From contig NZ_RKLU01000008.1 of the NCBI RefSeq assembly GCF_006861665.1, positions 3,981 through 44,787 on the forward strand: 40,807 nt of DNA, read 5' to 3'. Shown one piece after another: positions 17,578 through 26,205 of the stretch (positions are counted from its first letter, which is position 1; each line of letters starts with the position of its first letter). The DNA is from Halonotius terrestris (GTDB lineage: Archaea > Halobacteriota > Halobacteria > Halobacteriales > Haloferacaceae). A model generated the notes under the pieces. It was not told the origin of the DNA. It worked only from the letters and a program-made list of their open reading frames with translations, and made no database searches. A program made the position numbers and the translations under genes.

Positions 17578-18979
17578 CATCCGTCTTTAGTTAAGACTCA
17601 CACCTCGGTTGCGTAGCGGTAGCGAGCGTTTCTTGGAGGATCGGCCGTTGCTGATGGATCTTTTGAGCGTCTTCAATCAATCGCTCCTGCAGTGGCTGTG
17701 GCGAGTATCCCAAGAACTCACCGAGTTTCGAGAGGATGAGCTGGGCGTGCGACCGGAAGGTCGCCGCCCAGCGTTCTGGTGGGAAAACGATCTCGTCATC
17801 AGCTACCTCGGTAACTAATCCCAACAAATCACGGCTCACGAGCAGTGAAAACAACGCTGCGTACACTAGAATTTCAACAACCGCTGGGTCGGATGTGTCG
17901 AACCCATCTAGCTCGTATTGTGTCTTGAGTTCACGGAACAGCAACTCTACCTACCACCGACACCGATACAGCGTTGCTAGATCTGACGGTAGAAACTCTT
18001 CTCTCGGGAGGTTCGTGATGTAGAGATGGTAGTCGTCGGCGTCCTCGTTGCGGACGCCGACGACGCGGAATCGATTCGTATCTAATGAGCGAGTGCCGTT
18101 GTACGGTCCTCGTTTGAACTCTGCTTCGACTTCTACGTCGATGTACGTGCGGTAGAGATCATCTACAACGTCATGAATCTGCTTTCCCTCCAAGCGAATG
18201 GCGTCGCCACGCCATTCGCGGAGTTCTTTCGTTATCACCGGGTTTGCGTTCTGTTTCAGTCGGCTGACGAAGTAGCCGCCATTCTCGTCGATCAGCACAA
18301 ACCGGCGGTACTTGAAATACGCCAAATCAAAGAGTATGAGCCGTCCTTGCAGCCACGACCCGGTTTTGAACAAGCTACTGTCGTGGGTTTTCTCGTGCGT
18401 GATCTCGAATCGTTCAATTGTCTTCTCGGTGGCATTGTGGAGCAGGTGGAGCTTCGCTCCAGCCTGCTCCTCTATCCGGGCTTTGTACTCCTCAGAAAGC
18501 AGCTCGTGAAGCCGAAGAATGGTCCCATCAGCGATCATCACGTCTCTAAACCGCTCAACATCAGCATCAACCGAGTCGGGAACAGCGACCTCGTCGAGAC
18601 GGCTCTCGACGAGATCGCTGAAGTACTCTGCGAGAGTTGGCGTCAATCGCTGATAGAATCCACCTGGAGAAAGCGTCTTGTCGGCTATTGAGTTGTAACA
18701 GCGTCGAAAGTCTGCAAGTGTTCGGCCTTCGCCAGCGGCGAAGTCGAACACGAATGCCCAAACGAAAGCCGGTATCTGGAGCTTCCGATCACGTTCGACC
18801 GTGCCGAGTTCCTCGGCGTGCTCTTCGAGGAACTCGGATGGAAAGAGGCTAGTGAGACGACGCATAAGCTGAGTTGAGGAGGCTTCTCTAGGCACACGAG
18901 CACCTCCTCATTCCTCTCGAAAAGAAGGCTCGATAAGCTACCGCTGTACCGCGGTTCCGTGACTAACTAAAGACGGATG
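17578..18979 (-). mobile_element. IS4-family insertion sequence with 12-bp target duplication
   Basis: The 1402-bp element has 16-bp perfect inverted repeats, CATCCGTCTTTAGTTA at 17578-17593 and its complement at 18964-18979. It is flanked by a perfect 12-bp direct repeat GACTATTAGACT (17566-17577 and 18980-18991); 10-13 bp is usual for several IS4 groups. The ends are pristine, but the transposase has a nonsense codon. Confidence 0.9.
17591..18895 (-). pseudogene. IS4-family transposase with an amber stop in its YREK signature
   Basis: The frame runs 435 codons through a single TAG at 17951-17953. Before it the protein ends YRCRW; after it, it continues VELLFRELKTQYELDGF. The standard signature would be YRCRWQVELLFRELK (Y-x2-R-x3-E-x6-K), so a CAG Gln codon became TAG by one C-to-T change. 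The first two acidic residues remain upstream (MIADGTILRL, LFDLAYFKYRRF), and the catalytic Glu lies two codons past the stop. The upstream piece alone (314 aa) lacks that Glu and should be inactive. The start is GTG at 18895 or ATG at 18865. Confidence 0.88.
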
Positions 18980-19094
18980 GACTATTAGACTATAATCTCT
19001 GTTCTATGTTTATAATATGATATATTGTATGCCTAAATGGTTGGTAGCCAGTCTCGGACGGAAGGCTCTAAACTTGTGATATGCTACGTTTGGT

Positions 19095-19373
19095 ATGACA
19101 ACTGATGATTCACAGGATGTTGAGAACAGCGGTCGACGACTCTTGCTGGCTCTCGGGGGGTTCGTGATTCTGCTTGGAGGGGTGTTAGGCTTCATCGTCG
19201 GAGCCAACGGTGGCGGAGATATTATGTCTGAACTCTCCGTCTTTGGGTTATTGACTGTCCCACTGACGCCGGGTGCGATGACGCTTTACGGAATGGTTGT
19301 GGTTACTGTTGCAATTGTCACACTCTATACTGCTGTTGAGCTGGCCTCACGATACGATACCGACGCGCCATGA
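19095..19373 (+). CDS. Small two-helix membrane protein, oxidase-linked type
   Basis: 92 residues: a polar start, a Gly-rich membrane helix (LLLALGGFVILLGGVLGFIV), a loop with LTVPLTPGAM, and a second helix ending in ASRYDTDAP. The layout resembles small haloarchaeal membrane proteins that often sit in haem-copper oxidase gene clusters, but no function is known and the match is from memory. It lies 103 bp after the IS4 element. Confidence 0.55.
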   Translation: MTTDDSQDVENSGRRLLLALGGFVILLGGVLGFIVGANGGGDIMSELSVFGLLTVPLTPGAMTLYGMVVVTVAIVTLYTAVELASRYDTDAP

Positions 19374-19909
19374 ATATATGCGCTACCACTCCGCTCATCC
19401 TCTAACGCGAGTTTCCTCAGGGTGTTACCAAATCTTGTAAATTCTAGTCGTCTGCCGACGCAGCCCGGCACTGTCGTCAGAAATTTCTAAGTTCTAACTA
19501 TCCAATAAAATATCTAATTCTATCATTAAATACATAAACTCTGATACTCTGCCAGACGTAGTCTTGCGAATGTGTTTTGAAGACTCCGAAATTGGTGTCC
19601 GTTGGGAGCGCTGTATCCATTCCCTAATGCTACTTGGTCGCTTCGCTCCCTACGTTGTCATCCGAATATTCGCGTTTTCCGGGATCACGAGAATCTTCGG
19701 TTCTTGAACTCCTCCTTGAGATAGAGAGCCTTCAGCCTATGATTAACTAAAATATAATATATGATTTTCTGAGAATATATTTCTGTTCTCATGTGCACTA
19801 TATTATAAGGACAGAACCCCCGATAATATTGTTTCAATGAGTATGACAGAAATAGTAGCTTGAAAAATAGTATCTATAGGGAGAACACGATAGTCTACCT
19901 GTGTGCTAG
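19374..19909. other. 536-bp A/T-rich stretch without a supportable gene
   Basis: Base composition falls below that of the neighbouring genes. Short frames exist (for example a 44-codon one starting near 19569), but none has a family look or a placed promoter. I see no IS ends or RNA gene in it. Confidence 0.45.
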
Positions 19910-20116
19910 TTAATTATGAGTTCCCAAATCGGGATTTCTCATTATCATACCATAGACTACTATACTGAGGATAAGCATCGCCCCTATAGAGCCATTAATA
20001 ATCAAGCTCATAGTCGGTGATGCCGCAGGATCTGGATATAATACGTACAAGATGTACGTTGTAATCATCAAGAGGAGCATTACGATCACTATTGTGTCGC
20101 CAAATTTGTTACCCAT
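19910..20116 (-). CDS. Small two-helix membrane protein, function unknown
   Basis: 68 residues, with membrane helices at about 8-28 and 36-58 joined by YPDPAASPTMS. No family is recognised. The surrounding DNA is A/T-rich. The hydrophobic pattern makes a real gene more likely than a chance frame. Confidence 0.45.
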   Translation of the reverse strand: MGNKFGDTIVIVMLLLMITTYILYVLYPDPAASPTMSLIINGSIGAMLILSIVVYGMIMRNPDLGTHN

Positions 20117-20308
20117 ATTTGAGAGTGCGTTTCACATAGTATAATTTAACCGGATCATGCTAACTGATGGATTGTAATTTATTGCATATCTTGACAGCAA
20201 AGAACTAGCTTAGCGTGCAGATAGAAACTCAGTATATGGGTATATAACTGATCATATCACGAATTTTGGACAGGAAGGTACAACCGCCGCCAATCATAAT
20301 ATGGTACT

Positions 20309-21043
20309 ATGGATACTAGACTACGACAGCGAGGGCGGAGCTTACTTACATCTGTTGTATTAGCGGTAAGTGGTTTTCTTCTTGGATCATTCGTCGTTTT
20401 TCTCACGGCTCAGTCACTCATCTTGGTAGGTGTTAATGTGGTCAACGCACCGGCAGTTCAACTCGTCATTTCGACAGTGATGTTACAGGGTGTCACTTTT
20501 GGACTCTTAGCGATCGGATACCTCAAATTGAGTGGACTTGGATTTGACTTTCTCGCACTTCGTCGTCCGACGATTAGAGATGCAGGCTGGATTGTCGGTG
20601 GACTGTTCATCTTTTTTATTCTCTATGTGGGAATGAATCTTATAATCTCTACACTCAGTGTTCCTGTCGCGGAGAATCGAGTAGCACAAATCGGTGGCCA
20701 AAATCCTGATGTGCTCTTGTTGCTAGTTCCATTCTCTCTGTTACTTATTGGTCCTGGCGAGGAGCTCTTATTCCGGGGATTAATCCAAGGAACCCTACGT
20801 CGTGCCTTTCAGCCGATAAGTTCAATCTTTCTTTCGAGTGCAATTTTCGCTGTGAGTCACGCGACAGCTCTCAGTGGCGACGGCCAGCTCACCTATATGG
20901 CAATCGTATTTGTTCTTGCGCTTGTTCTCGGTGCCACATACGAATATGCAGAGAACCTAGTAATTCCAGCGGTTATTCACGGGATTTATAATGCTGCTTT
21001 GTTCTCCGCTCTATATATTCAAATTATCTACTCACCATTATAA
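20309..21043 (+). CDS. CPBP-family intramembrane glutamic endopeptidase (CAAX protease-like)
   Basis: 244 residues, about eight membrane helices. It holds the CPBP (Abi) motifs in order: EELLFR (Glu151, Glu152, Arg156), FAVSH (Phe180, His184) and HGIYN (His224, Asn228). These form the active site of Rce1-type membrane proteases. In archaea the substrates are mostly unknown; proposals include protein sorting and peptide defence. Flanking DNA on both sides is A/T-rich and the gene seems to stand alone. A paralogue lies at 35318-36058. Confidence 0.88.
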   Translation: MDTRLRQRGRSLLTSVVLAVSGFLLGSFVVFLTAQSLILVGVNVVNAPAVQLVISTVMLQGVTFGLLAIGYLKLSGLGFDFLALRRPTIRDAGWIVGGLFIFFILYVGMNLIISTLSVPVAENRVAQIGGQNPDVLLLLVPFSLLLIGPGEELLFRGLIQGTLRRAFQPISSIFLSSAIFAVSHATALSGDGQLTYMAIVFVLALVLGATYEYAENLVIPAVIHGIYNAALFSALYIQIIYSPL

Positions 21044-21161
21044 TTTTATATATGTATCATATGCAGCATAGATTCAGTTTCTAATACACATAGTGACACT
21101 GATTGTGAGAATTCAATTAAGAATACCCGAGATTCAATCGGATATGATCAGTACAGGTCGT

Positions 21162-22619
21162 TTACTCAACGCAACAGCTCATCGTGGACGTATCTCGGCG
21201 GAAAGCCTGACAGGCGTGTTTTAATGCTTCACTGAAGGTCGGGAACGGGTGAATCGTATCGATAATATCGTCAACTGTCAGGCCGGATTTCACCGCAAGC
21301 GTTGCTTCCGGTATCATATCTGCAGCACGTGGTCCGACCATGTGTACCCCGACGATCTCATCGGTCTCGTGGTGCTTGACGACTTGGAGCAGCCCCCGCG
21401 TGTCCTTCACGGCTTTGGCTTTCGGCACATCGGCCATCTGTACCGTCCGACACGTACATGTCCCATGGTCGTCCATGTATTCGACTTCAGTTGTGCCGAC
21501 CGCGGCAACCTCAGGACTCGTAAAAACGACTGCGGGAACGGCGTTGTAATTGATCGTCTTCTCTTCATTTCCAAAGGCATTTTTTACTGCGTGATTGCCT
21601 TCCTTTGCAGCGACTGTTTCTAATTCGGGTTCACCGATAACATCACCCGCTGCGTACACATCCGGATTCTCCGTCTGGAAGTGTTTATCAACCACCACTG
21701 CACCACGGTCGTTCGTTTCGATGCCAACCGTATCGAGGCCGATATGTTCGCTGTTGGGCTTGACGCCGGTTGCAACGAACAGCTCTTCTGCGGCGAATTG
21801 TCGACTCTCACCATCGACCATAGTTTCGACAACGACCCTAGTTTCATTGAGTGAACCATCGTCATTCGCGTGGACAGATCGGACACGGTCAAAGTCGATT
21901 CCGGTGATAATCTCGATTCCTTCATCACGGAAACGTCGCTGGATTTCCCGACCGAGTTGGCCTTCCATCCCGGACAGAACGCGATCCGACCGTTGCAAGA
22001 TTGTAATATCGACGCCGACCCGGTGAAGAATCTGCCCCCATTCCAGAGCGATGTATCCTCCACCGATGAGAACGATACTCTCGGGGAGTACGCGGCGTTC
22101 GAGTATCGTCTCACTCGTCTCGTAATTGATGTCCGCAAGTCCGTCGATCGGTGCGGTCCACGGGGAGCTCCCCGTTGCAATAAGTACTTTCTCGCCGGTG
22201 ATACGAGCTCCTTTGTCCATGCCTTCGACGACTTCAATCGTCGTGTCATCGACGAATTGGCCGTATCCCTCGTAGATGTCGGTCTCGAAGTGGTCAGCGA
22301 TGGCGACGTAGTTCTCGTGACGGAGCTTTTCGACAAGCCAATTTTTCTCGTCGAGTGCAGCCGCCCAATCTACCGATGGTTCGTCGTCGCTGTACTTGAC
22401 GGCATCGAAGGGGTTGTGTGCTGGTTCGGAAGCAGTCTCAGCCATCGCAAGCAAGTGTTTGCTCGGGACACAGCCGACGTTGACACACGTTCCGCCGAGC
22501 GGGAGCCCGGTGTTGACCAGTGCAGTTGAGAGTTCGCGGGAACTGGCTTCAGTAATGGCAGCGAAGGCAGCCGCTCCCCCGCCGAGACTCACGAGATCAT
22601 ATGACTGCTGTTGAGGCAT
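21162..22619 (-). CDS. merA: Mercury(II) reductase
   Basis: 485 residues from the ATG at 22619; the 25 extra codons upstream look unlike protein, and a TATA box sits at leaderless distance from this ATG. It is an FAD/NAD(P)-dependent disulfide oxidoreductase: FAD-binding GGGAAAFAA near residue 13, the redox pair in GGTCVNVGCVPSK (Cys45, Cys50), a second nucleotide-binding GGGYIALEWG, and a dimerisation domain. The decisive mark is the C-terminal Cys482-Cys483 (MSCCVE), which passes Hg(II) to the active site of MerA. The N-terminal HMA (NmerA) domain is absent. It acts in the cytosol, reducing Hg(II) to volatile Hg(0). No merT or merP lies nearby. Confidence 0.9.
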   Translation of the reverse strand: MPQQQSYDLVSLGGGAAAFAAITEASSRELSTALVNTGLPLGGTCVNVGCVPSKHLLAMAETASEPAHNPFDAVKYSDDEPSVDWAAALDEKNWLVEKLRHENYVAIADHFETDIYEGYGQFVDDTTIEVVEGMDKGARITGEKVLIATGSSPWTAPIDGLADINYETSETILERRVLPESIVLIGGGYIALEWGQILHRVGVDITILQRSDRVLSGMEGQLGREIQRRFRDEGIEIITGIDFDRVRSVHANDDGSLNETRVVVETMVDGESRQFAAEELFVATGVKPNSEHIGLDTVGIETNDRGAVVVDKHFQTENPDVYAAGDVIGEPELETVAAKEGNHAVKNAFGNEEKTINYNAVPAVVFTSPEVAAVGTTEVEYMDDHGTCTCRTVQMADVPKAKAVKDTRGLLQVVKHHETDEIVGVHMVGPRAADMIPEATLAVKSGLTVDDIIDTIHPFPTFSEALKHACQAFRRDTSTMSCCVE

Positions 22620-22625
22620 AGAAAC

Positions 22626-22665
22626 GCTTTGGAGAGTGAAGTGTTTATACTGTGGAGTCCAAAGC
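22626..22665. promoter_or_regulatory. merA-hxlR divergent control region with inverted repeat
   Basis: GCTTTGGA (22626-22633) and TCCAAAGC (22658-22665) form a perfect 8-bp inverted repeat with 24 bp between the arms. The centre holds TTTATAC; read on the minus strand this is GTATAAA, a TATA box 24-30 nt before the merA ATG. A dimeric repressor bound here would block merA. The 74-bp gap makes shared control with the HxlR gene likely. Confidence 0.6.
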
Positions 22666-22693
22666 CATAGAGTAAGTTCGAGGCCACAAAGCA

Positions 22694-23056
22694 ATGGCAG
22701 ATTCTACCTCACAGTCGTCGCCAACGTGTGATGTTGACGGAACGTGTTATTGTCCGCTGACTGGGATCATCAATACGTTGAGCCGGAAGTACGCAATGCA
22801 GCTCATCAGCATCATCGGTGCGCATGAATCGATGCGGTTTGCTGAGATTGAAGCACACCTTTCGAAAGCAAGTACATCGACGATTTCAAAACGACTCAGC
22901 GAGTTTGAAAACGCCGGAATAGTGACACGAACACAGTACGACGAAATTCCGCCTCGAGTCGAATATGCGCTTACTGAGGAAGGGTATGCGGTTAGAGAGC
23001 GACTCGAACCGCTGCTTGAGTGGGCGGCTACTCGATCTGACACTATCGTTCAATAA
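22694..23056 (+). CDS. HxlR-family winged-helix regulator, probable merA regulator
   Basis: 120 residues. It has the HxlR pattern: CPLTGIINTLSRKYAMQLIS, MRFAEIEAHL, STISKRLSEFENAGIVTR (recognition helix and wing) and VEYALTEEGYAV. HxlR proteins bind DNA as dimers. Cysteines at 12, 18 and 20 (CDVDGTCYCP) lie before the DNA-binding domain and could sense thiophilic metal or redox state. It is divergent from merA, 74 bp apart, so it most likely controls merA and itself. The MerR family is not present here; the sensor role is inferred from position and cysteines. Confidence 0.82.
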   Translation: MADSTSQSSPTCDVDGTCYCPLTGIINTLSRKYAMQLISIIGAHESMRFAEIEAHLSKASTSTISKRLSEFENAGIVTRTQYDEIPPRVEYALTEEGYAVRERLEPLLEWAATRSDTIVQ

Positions 23057-23151
23057 GCACGTGGAGTGTTCAGTAGATTCACATGATTGGGTATCTAGAA
23101 ATAAGAGGACTTCAACAGGGCCAAGTGATTGTGAGTTGAGTGTGAAATATA

Positions 23152-24114
23152 TCAGTCATGGTCTGAGTACACCTCAAGAAGCTCTTGGTATCGTTTTCGA
23201 ATCGTGACCCTACTCACATATGCCACATTACTCACTGTCTTCTGTGTCAGTTTTTCGTTCGTGAGGGTAGTCGCAGCATAGAGTGCGGCAGCCGCCAACC
23301 CTGCTGGGCTCTTTCCACTATGTACTGCGTTATTTGTTGCCACTTCAAGTAGCTCACGAGAGAGCTGTTCTGCTTCATCGCTTACTTCCAGTGATGAAGC
23401 AAACTGTGGGAGATATCGTTTCGGATCTTCTGGCTCAATTTCTAAGTTGAGTTCACGCGAAAGATAACGATATGCTCGCTGGATTCGAATTTCTGTAACA
23501 TGGCTGACCTCGGCGAACTCGATTATTCGGCGTGGTATTCCGTGCTGTCGAGCAGCTGCATACAGTGAGGCAGTCGACATCCCTTCTATCGAACGACCGG
23601 GTAGTAGATTCTCTTCTACCGCACGCCGATAGAGAACGCCAGCCGTTTCATGAACCGGTTTAGGAAGACCGAGAGCCGACGCCATCCGGTTGATTTCACC
23701 AAGTGCCTGCTTGAGATTTCGTTCCTGTGCGTCCTTTGCTCGGAACCGCTCGTCCCAGGTTCGAAGACGCTGTAATTGTGAGCGTTTCCGAGCGGAGATC
23801 GATTGGCCGTAGGCGTCCTTGTCTTGCCAGCCGATGGTCGTACTCAATCCTTTGTCGTGCTTCAGTTGTGTCGTCGGAGCACCGACACGGCTCTTTTGAT
23901 CCCGTTCCTCTGCGGTGAAGGCTCGCCATTCCGGCCCACGGTCGACTGGATTCTCCTCGAAGACTAATCCACAGCTCTCACAGGTCGTCTCACTGCGGTC
24001 ACTATCTTGGGTGATGTGACCTTGGCACTCTGGACAAATATTACTCTCTACGGACTCTTGATCAGTTGTCGGTCTTTCTGGAGTTCGTTCACGGGCTTGT
24101 TTTGGGTTAGTCAT
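23152..24114 (-). CDS. tfb: Transcription initiation factor IIB (TFB) paralogue
   Basis: 320 residues. The N-terminal zinc ribbon has Cys27, Cys30, Cys45 and Cys48 (CPEC, CESC), followed by the B-reader segment with ENPVDRGPEWRAF. Two cyclin-like repeats follow (about 125-215 and 220-310), both with the family pattern: SIEGMSTASLYAAARQ and KSPAGLAAAALYAATTL. TFB bridges TBP-bound promoters and RNA polymerase. Haloarchaea carry several tfb genes that steer different regulons, and copies on accessory replicons are common. Its 3' end faces the HxlR gene. It is a single gene. Confidence 0.93.
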   Translation of the reverse strand: MTNPKQARERTPERPTTDQESVESNICPECQGHITQDSDRSETTCESCGLVFEENPVDRGPEWRAFTAEERDQKSRVGAPTTQLKHDKGLSTTIGWQDKDAYGQSISARKRSQLQRLRTWDERFRAKDAQERNLKQALGEINRMASALGLPKPVHETAGVLYRRAVEENLLPGRSIEGMSTASLYAAARQHGIPRRIIEFAEVSHVTEIRIQRAYRYLSRELNLEIEPEDPKRYLPQFASSLEVSDEAEQLSRELLEVATNNAVHSGKSPAGLAAAALYAATTLTNEKLTQKTVSNVAYVSRVTIRKRYQELLEVYSDHD

Positions 24115-24189
24115 GAAAGCCTAATGTAAATTTTAGCCAACAAATAATGTGCCTTCATGCCAATGTCATAGTATGGGTCTCCAATGAAC

Positions 24190-24231
24190 AAATGGCGGAA
24201 TCTCACAGATTGGGATTCCGATCTGCCATTT
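24190..24231. terminator. Hairpin downstream of the Mrp-like operon
   Basis: AAATGGC (24190-24196) pairs with GCCATTT (24225-24231), and inside it GGAATC (24197-24202) pairs with GATTCC (24214-24219), leaving a 5-nt bulge. On the plus strand it is followed by a T run. On the minus strand, where the operon ending at 24400 is read, only TTTGTTC follows. It may end that transcript or act in the tfb upstream region. Confidence 0.4.
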
Positions 24232-24399
24232 TTTAGTGAAGCAAAACTGTGTTTACAGGCGGTAAGAGACGAATAATACGAGGATTAACCCAGAGAAAGC
24301 TCACGATTCGAAGTCTCGTGATCTACTCATAAACACGTATTTTTAATTCAACCTATACTTAGTTTTAGAGTATGGCAGTTCTGCCGAACGCAGTTCCGG

Positions 24400-26205
24400 C
24401 TAGTTCATCAGAAGCACAGCCAATGCCACCACAACCAGCACAGTCAATAGGAAGACGCCCCGCCCGATCCCCGTCCGAAGCGTAACGGAATCAATTCCCG
24501 TAACCCGCTGTACGAACGCTTGGGGGTTGGTTCCGACCTGTTTGGCGCTCGAGACCGCTTTCATGACGATATTATCGACATCTGCCCACAGTTCAGTGAC
24601 GCCGATGACAAGTCCACGACTACCGTAGAACATCGTGGGGTTGTAGATTGTATCGACATCCGGTATCCGGCCGAGTTTGGACAGCGGCTTTTTTATAGTG
24701 GCGAAGCCGATCAATCCCACGACAGCAAGTGCCATACCCTCGACGATGTGGTCGACAGTGTAAGTCGTGTATGGATGTTCGAGTGCCGCGCTGGTCACAT
24801 CATACGGGAGGAGCGCAAACAGCGCACTGTCGACCACACCATAATAGATACAGAGAGCCGCGACTGACAGCATGGCAATGCTCTGTCCGCGGTTAGCATC
24901 TAGGACGCTCCCGTCGTAGCTGCCATGGAAGAAGGCGTAGTAGCCGAACTTGATGAACGACATGAACGTCCCGACCCCACCCAACAGGAGCAACCATTCG
25001 AGTGTCGTTCGATCGGCAAAGGCGAGCGGCCCGTCAATGAAGTTGTAGTGGCTCGCCGAGAGCACGATCCCCTTGCTCACAAAGCCGTTGAAGCCGGGGA
25101 ACCCGGCAATCGAGAGGGCGGCGATGGTGAACGCCACTGTGGTAATCGGCATCTGGCGAGCGAGTCCGCCGAGCTTTTCCAGGTTCTCCTCGCCAGTGCG
25201 GTAGATGACGACACCGGCAGTCATGAACAGCAGTCCCTTGTAGAGGATGTGGTTGAACACGTGGGCAAACGCCCCGGCCTGGGCGAGCGCGCCGCCGATA
25301 CCGACCCCGGCGATCATGTAGCCTACTTGGGATTGGATGTGGTACGATAGCAGTCGACGCATATCGTTCTGGAACAGCGCGTAGGTCGCCCCGAAGACGG
25401 CCATTGCGCCACCCATATAGGCGATAGCGAGACTTCCCTCAGGGAACGCACGGTACATCCCATACACACCGGTCTTCGTGGTGAACACACAGAGGAAGAC
25501 GCTAGCGGCGATGTGTGGCCGCGGGTAGGTATCCGGTAACCACGTGTGGAGACCGATAAAACCGACATTAACGCCGATGCCAATCGCCGCGAGCGCGGCC
25601 GGAAGTCCGGCTGTGATGCCAGCCACTTCGGGGCCACCCGGCACCGAGGCAAACAGGAAGGTGCCTTTTGCGACGTAGGTCTGAAGAATCGCAGCCATCA
25701 GCAGTGTCCCACTAATCCCATGGAAGATCGCATACCGATAGCCAGCCCGGATTGCTTTCCCCTTATAATGCCAGACTAACAGCGTGCTCGTGACCGCCAT
25801 CAGCTCCCAGAAGAAGATGAGCGTCAGCCAGTCACCGGCGAAGACAGCCCCGAAGCTTGTTGCTACGTACGAGAGTGCAATCCCTGTCTGGGTCGACTCG
25901 GCCTCGCTGGCATACGAGTAGAGTACCGCGACGATGCCGATCAGTGCGAAGATAATCCCCATCAGCCGCGAGAACTGGTCGACGTTGAACAACACGGCAT
26001 CGAAGCCGAGGAACTGCGTCTGGAGATAGGCTCCTGATGGAACCGTCCACACCCACGCGAGCGTCAGCGCCGAGGCACCGACACCGAGGGCGTGGCCAGC
26101 CCGCCGTGGCAGCAGTACAACGAGGATGGCAACCGCCAGCAGGACGACCACTGGCGGTACCGCGGTCAGCGCGCCCGCTGACACGGTCGTCAGTGCGGTC
26201 GCCAT
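24400..26205 (-). CDS. Mrp/NuoL-like proton-conducting membrane subunit (D type)
   Basis: 601 residues, about 14 membrane helices, proton antiporter-like (complex I/Mrp) family. Glu134 of the FFWELMAVTST helix, Lys244 (FTTKTGVYGMYR) and the Lys of HILYKGLLFMTAG are kept. However, the buried Lys of the discontinuous helix before LHTWLPD is missing: the motif reads GVNVGFIGLHTWLP with Asn213 where K is usual. It overlaps the upstream subunit by one base (TAATG), so the two are made together. The other Mrp or complex I subunits are not in the window. Role: ion translocation in a redox-independent or partner-dependent complex. Confidence 0.82.
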   Translation of the reverse strand: MATALTTVSAGALTAVPPVVVLLAVAILVVLLPRRAGHALGVGASALTLAWVWTVPSGAYLQTQFLGFDAVLFNVDQFSRLMGIIFALIGIVAVLYSYASEAESTQTGIALSYVATSFGAVFAGDWLTLIFFWELMAVTSTLLVWHYKGKAIRAGYRYAIFHGISGTLLMAAILQTYVAKGTFLFASVPGGPEVAGITAGLPAALAAIGIGVNVGFIGLHTWLPDTYPRPHIAASVFLCVFTTKTGVYGMYRAFPEGSLAIAYMGGAMAVFGATYALFQNDMRRLLSYHIQSQVGYMIAGVGIGGALAQAGAFAHVFNHILYKGLLFMTAGVVIYRTGEENLEKLGGLARQMPITTVAFTIAALSIAGFPGFNGFVSKGIVLSASHYNFIDGPLAFADRTTLEWLLLLGGVGTFMSFIKFGYYAFFHGSYDGSVLDANRGQSIAMLSVAALCIYYGVVDSALFALLPYDVTSAALEHPYTTYTVDHIVEGMALAVVGLIGFATIKKPLSKLGRIPDVDTIYNPTMFYGSRGLVIGVTELWADVDNIVMKAVSSAKQVGTNPQAFVQRVTGIDSVTLRTGIGRGVFLLTVLVVVALAVLLMN

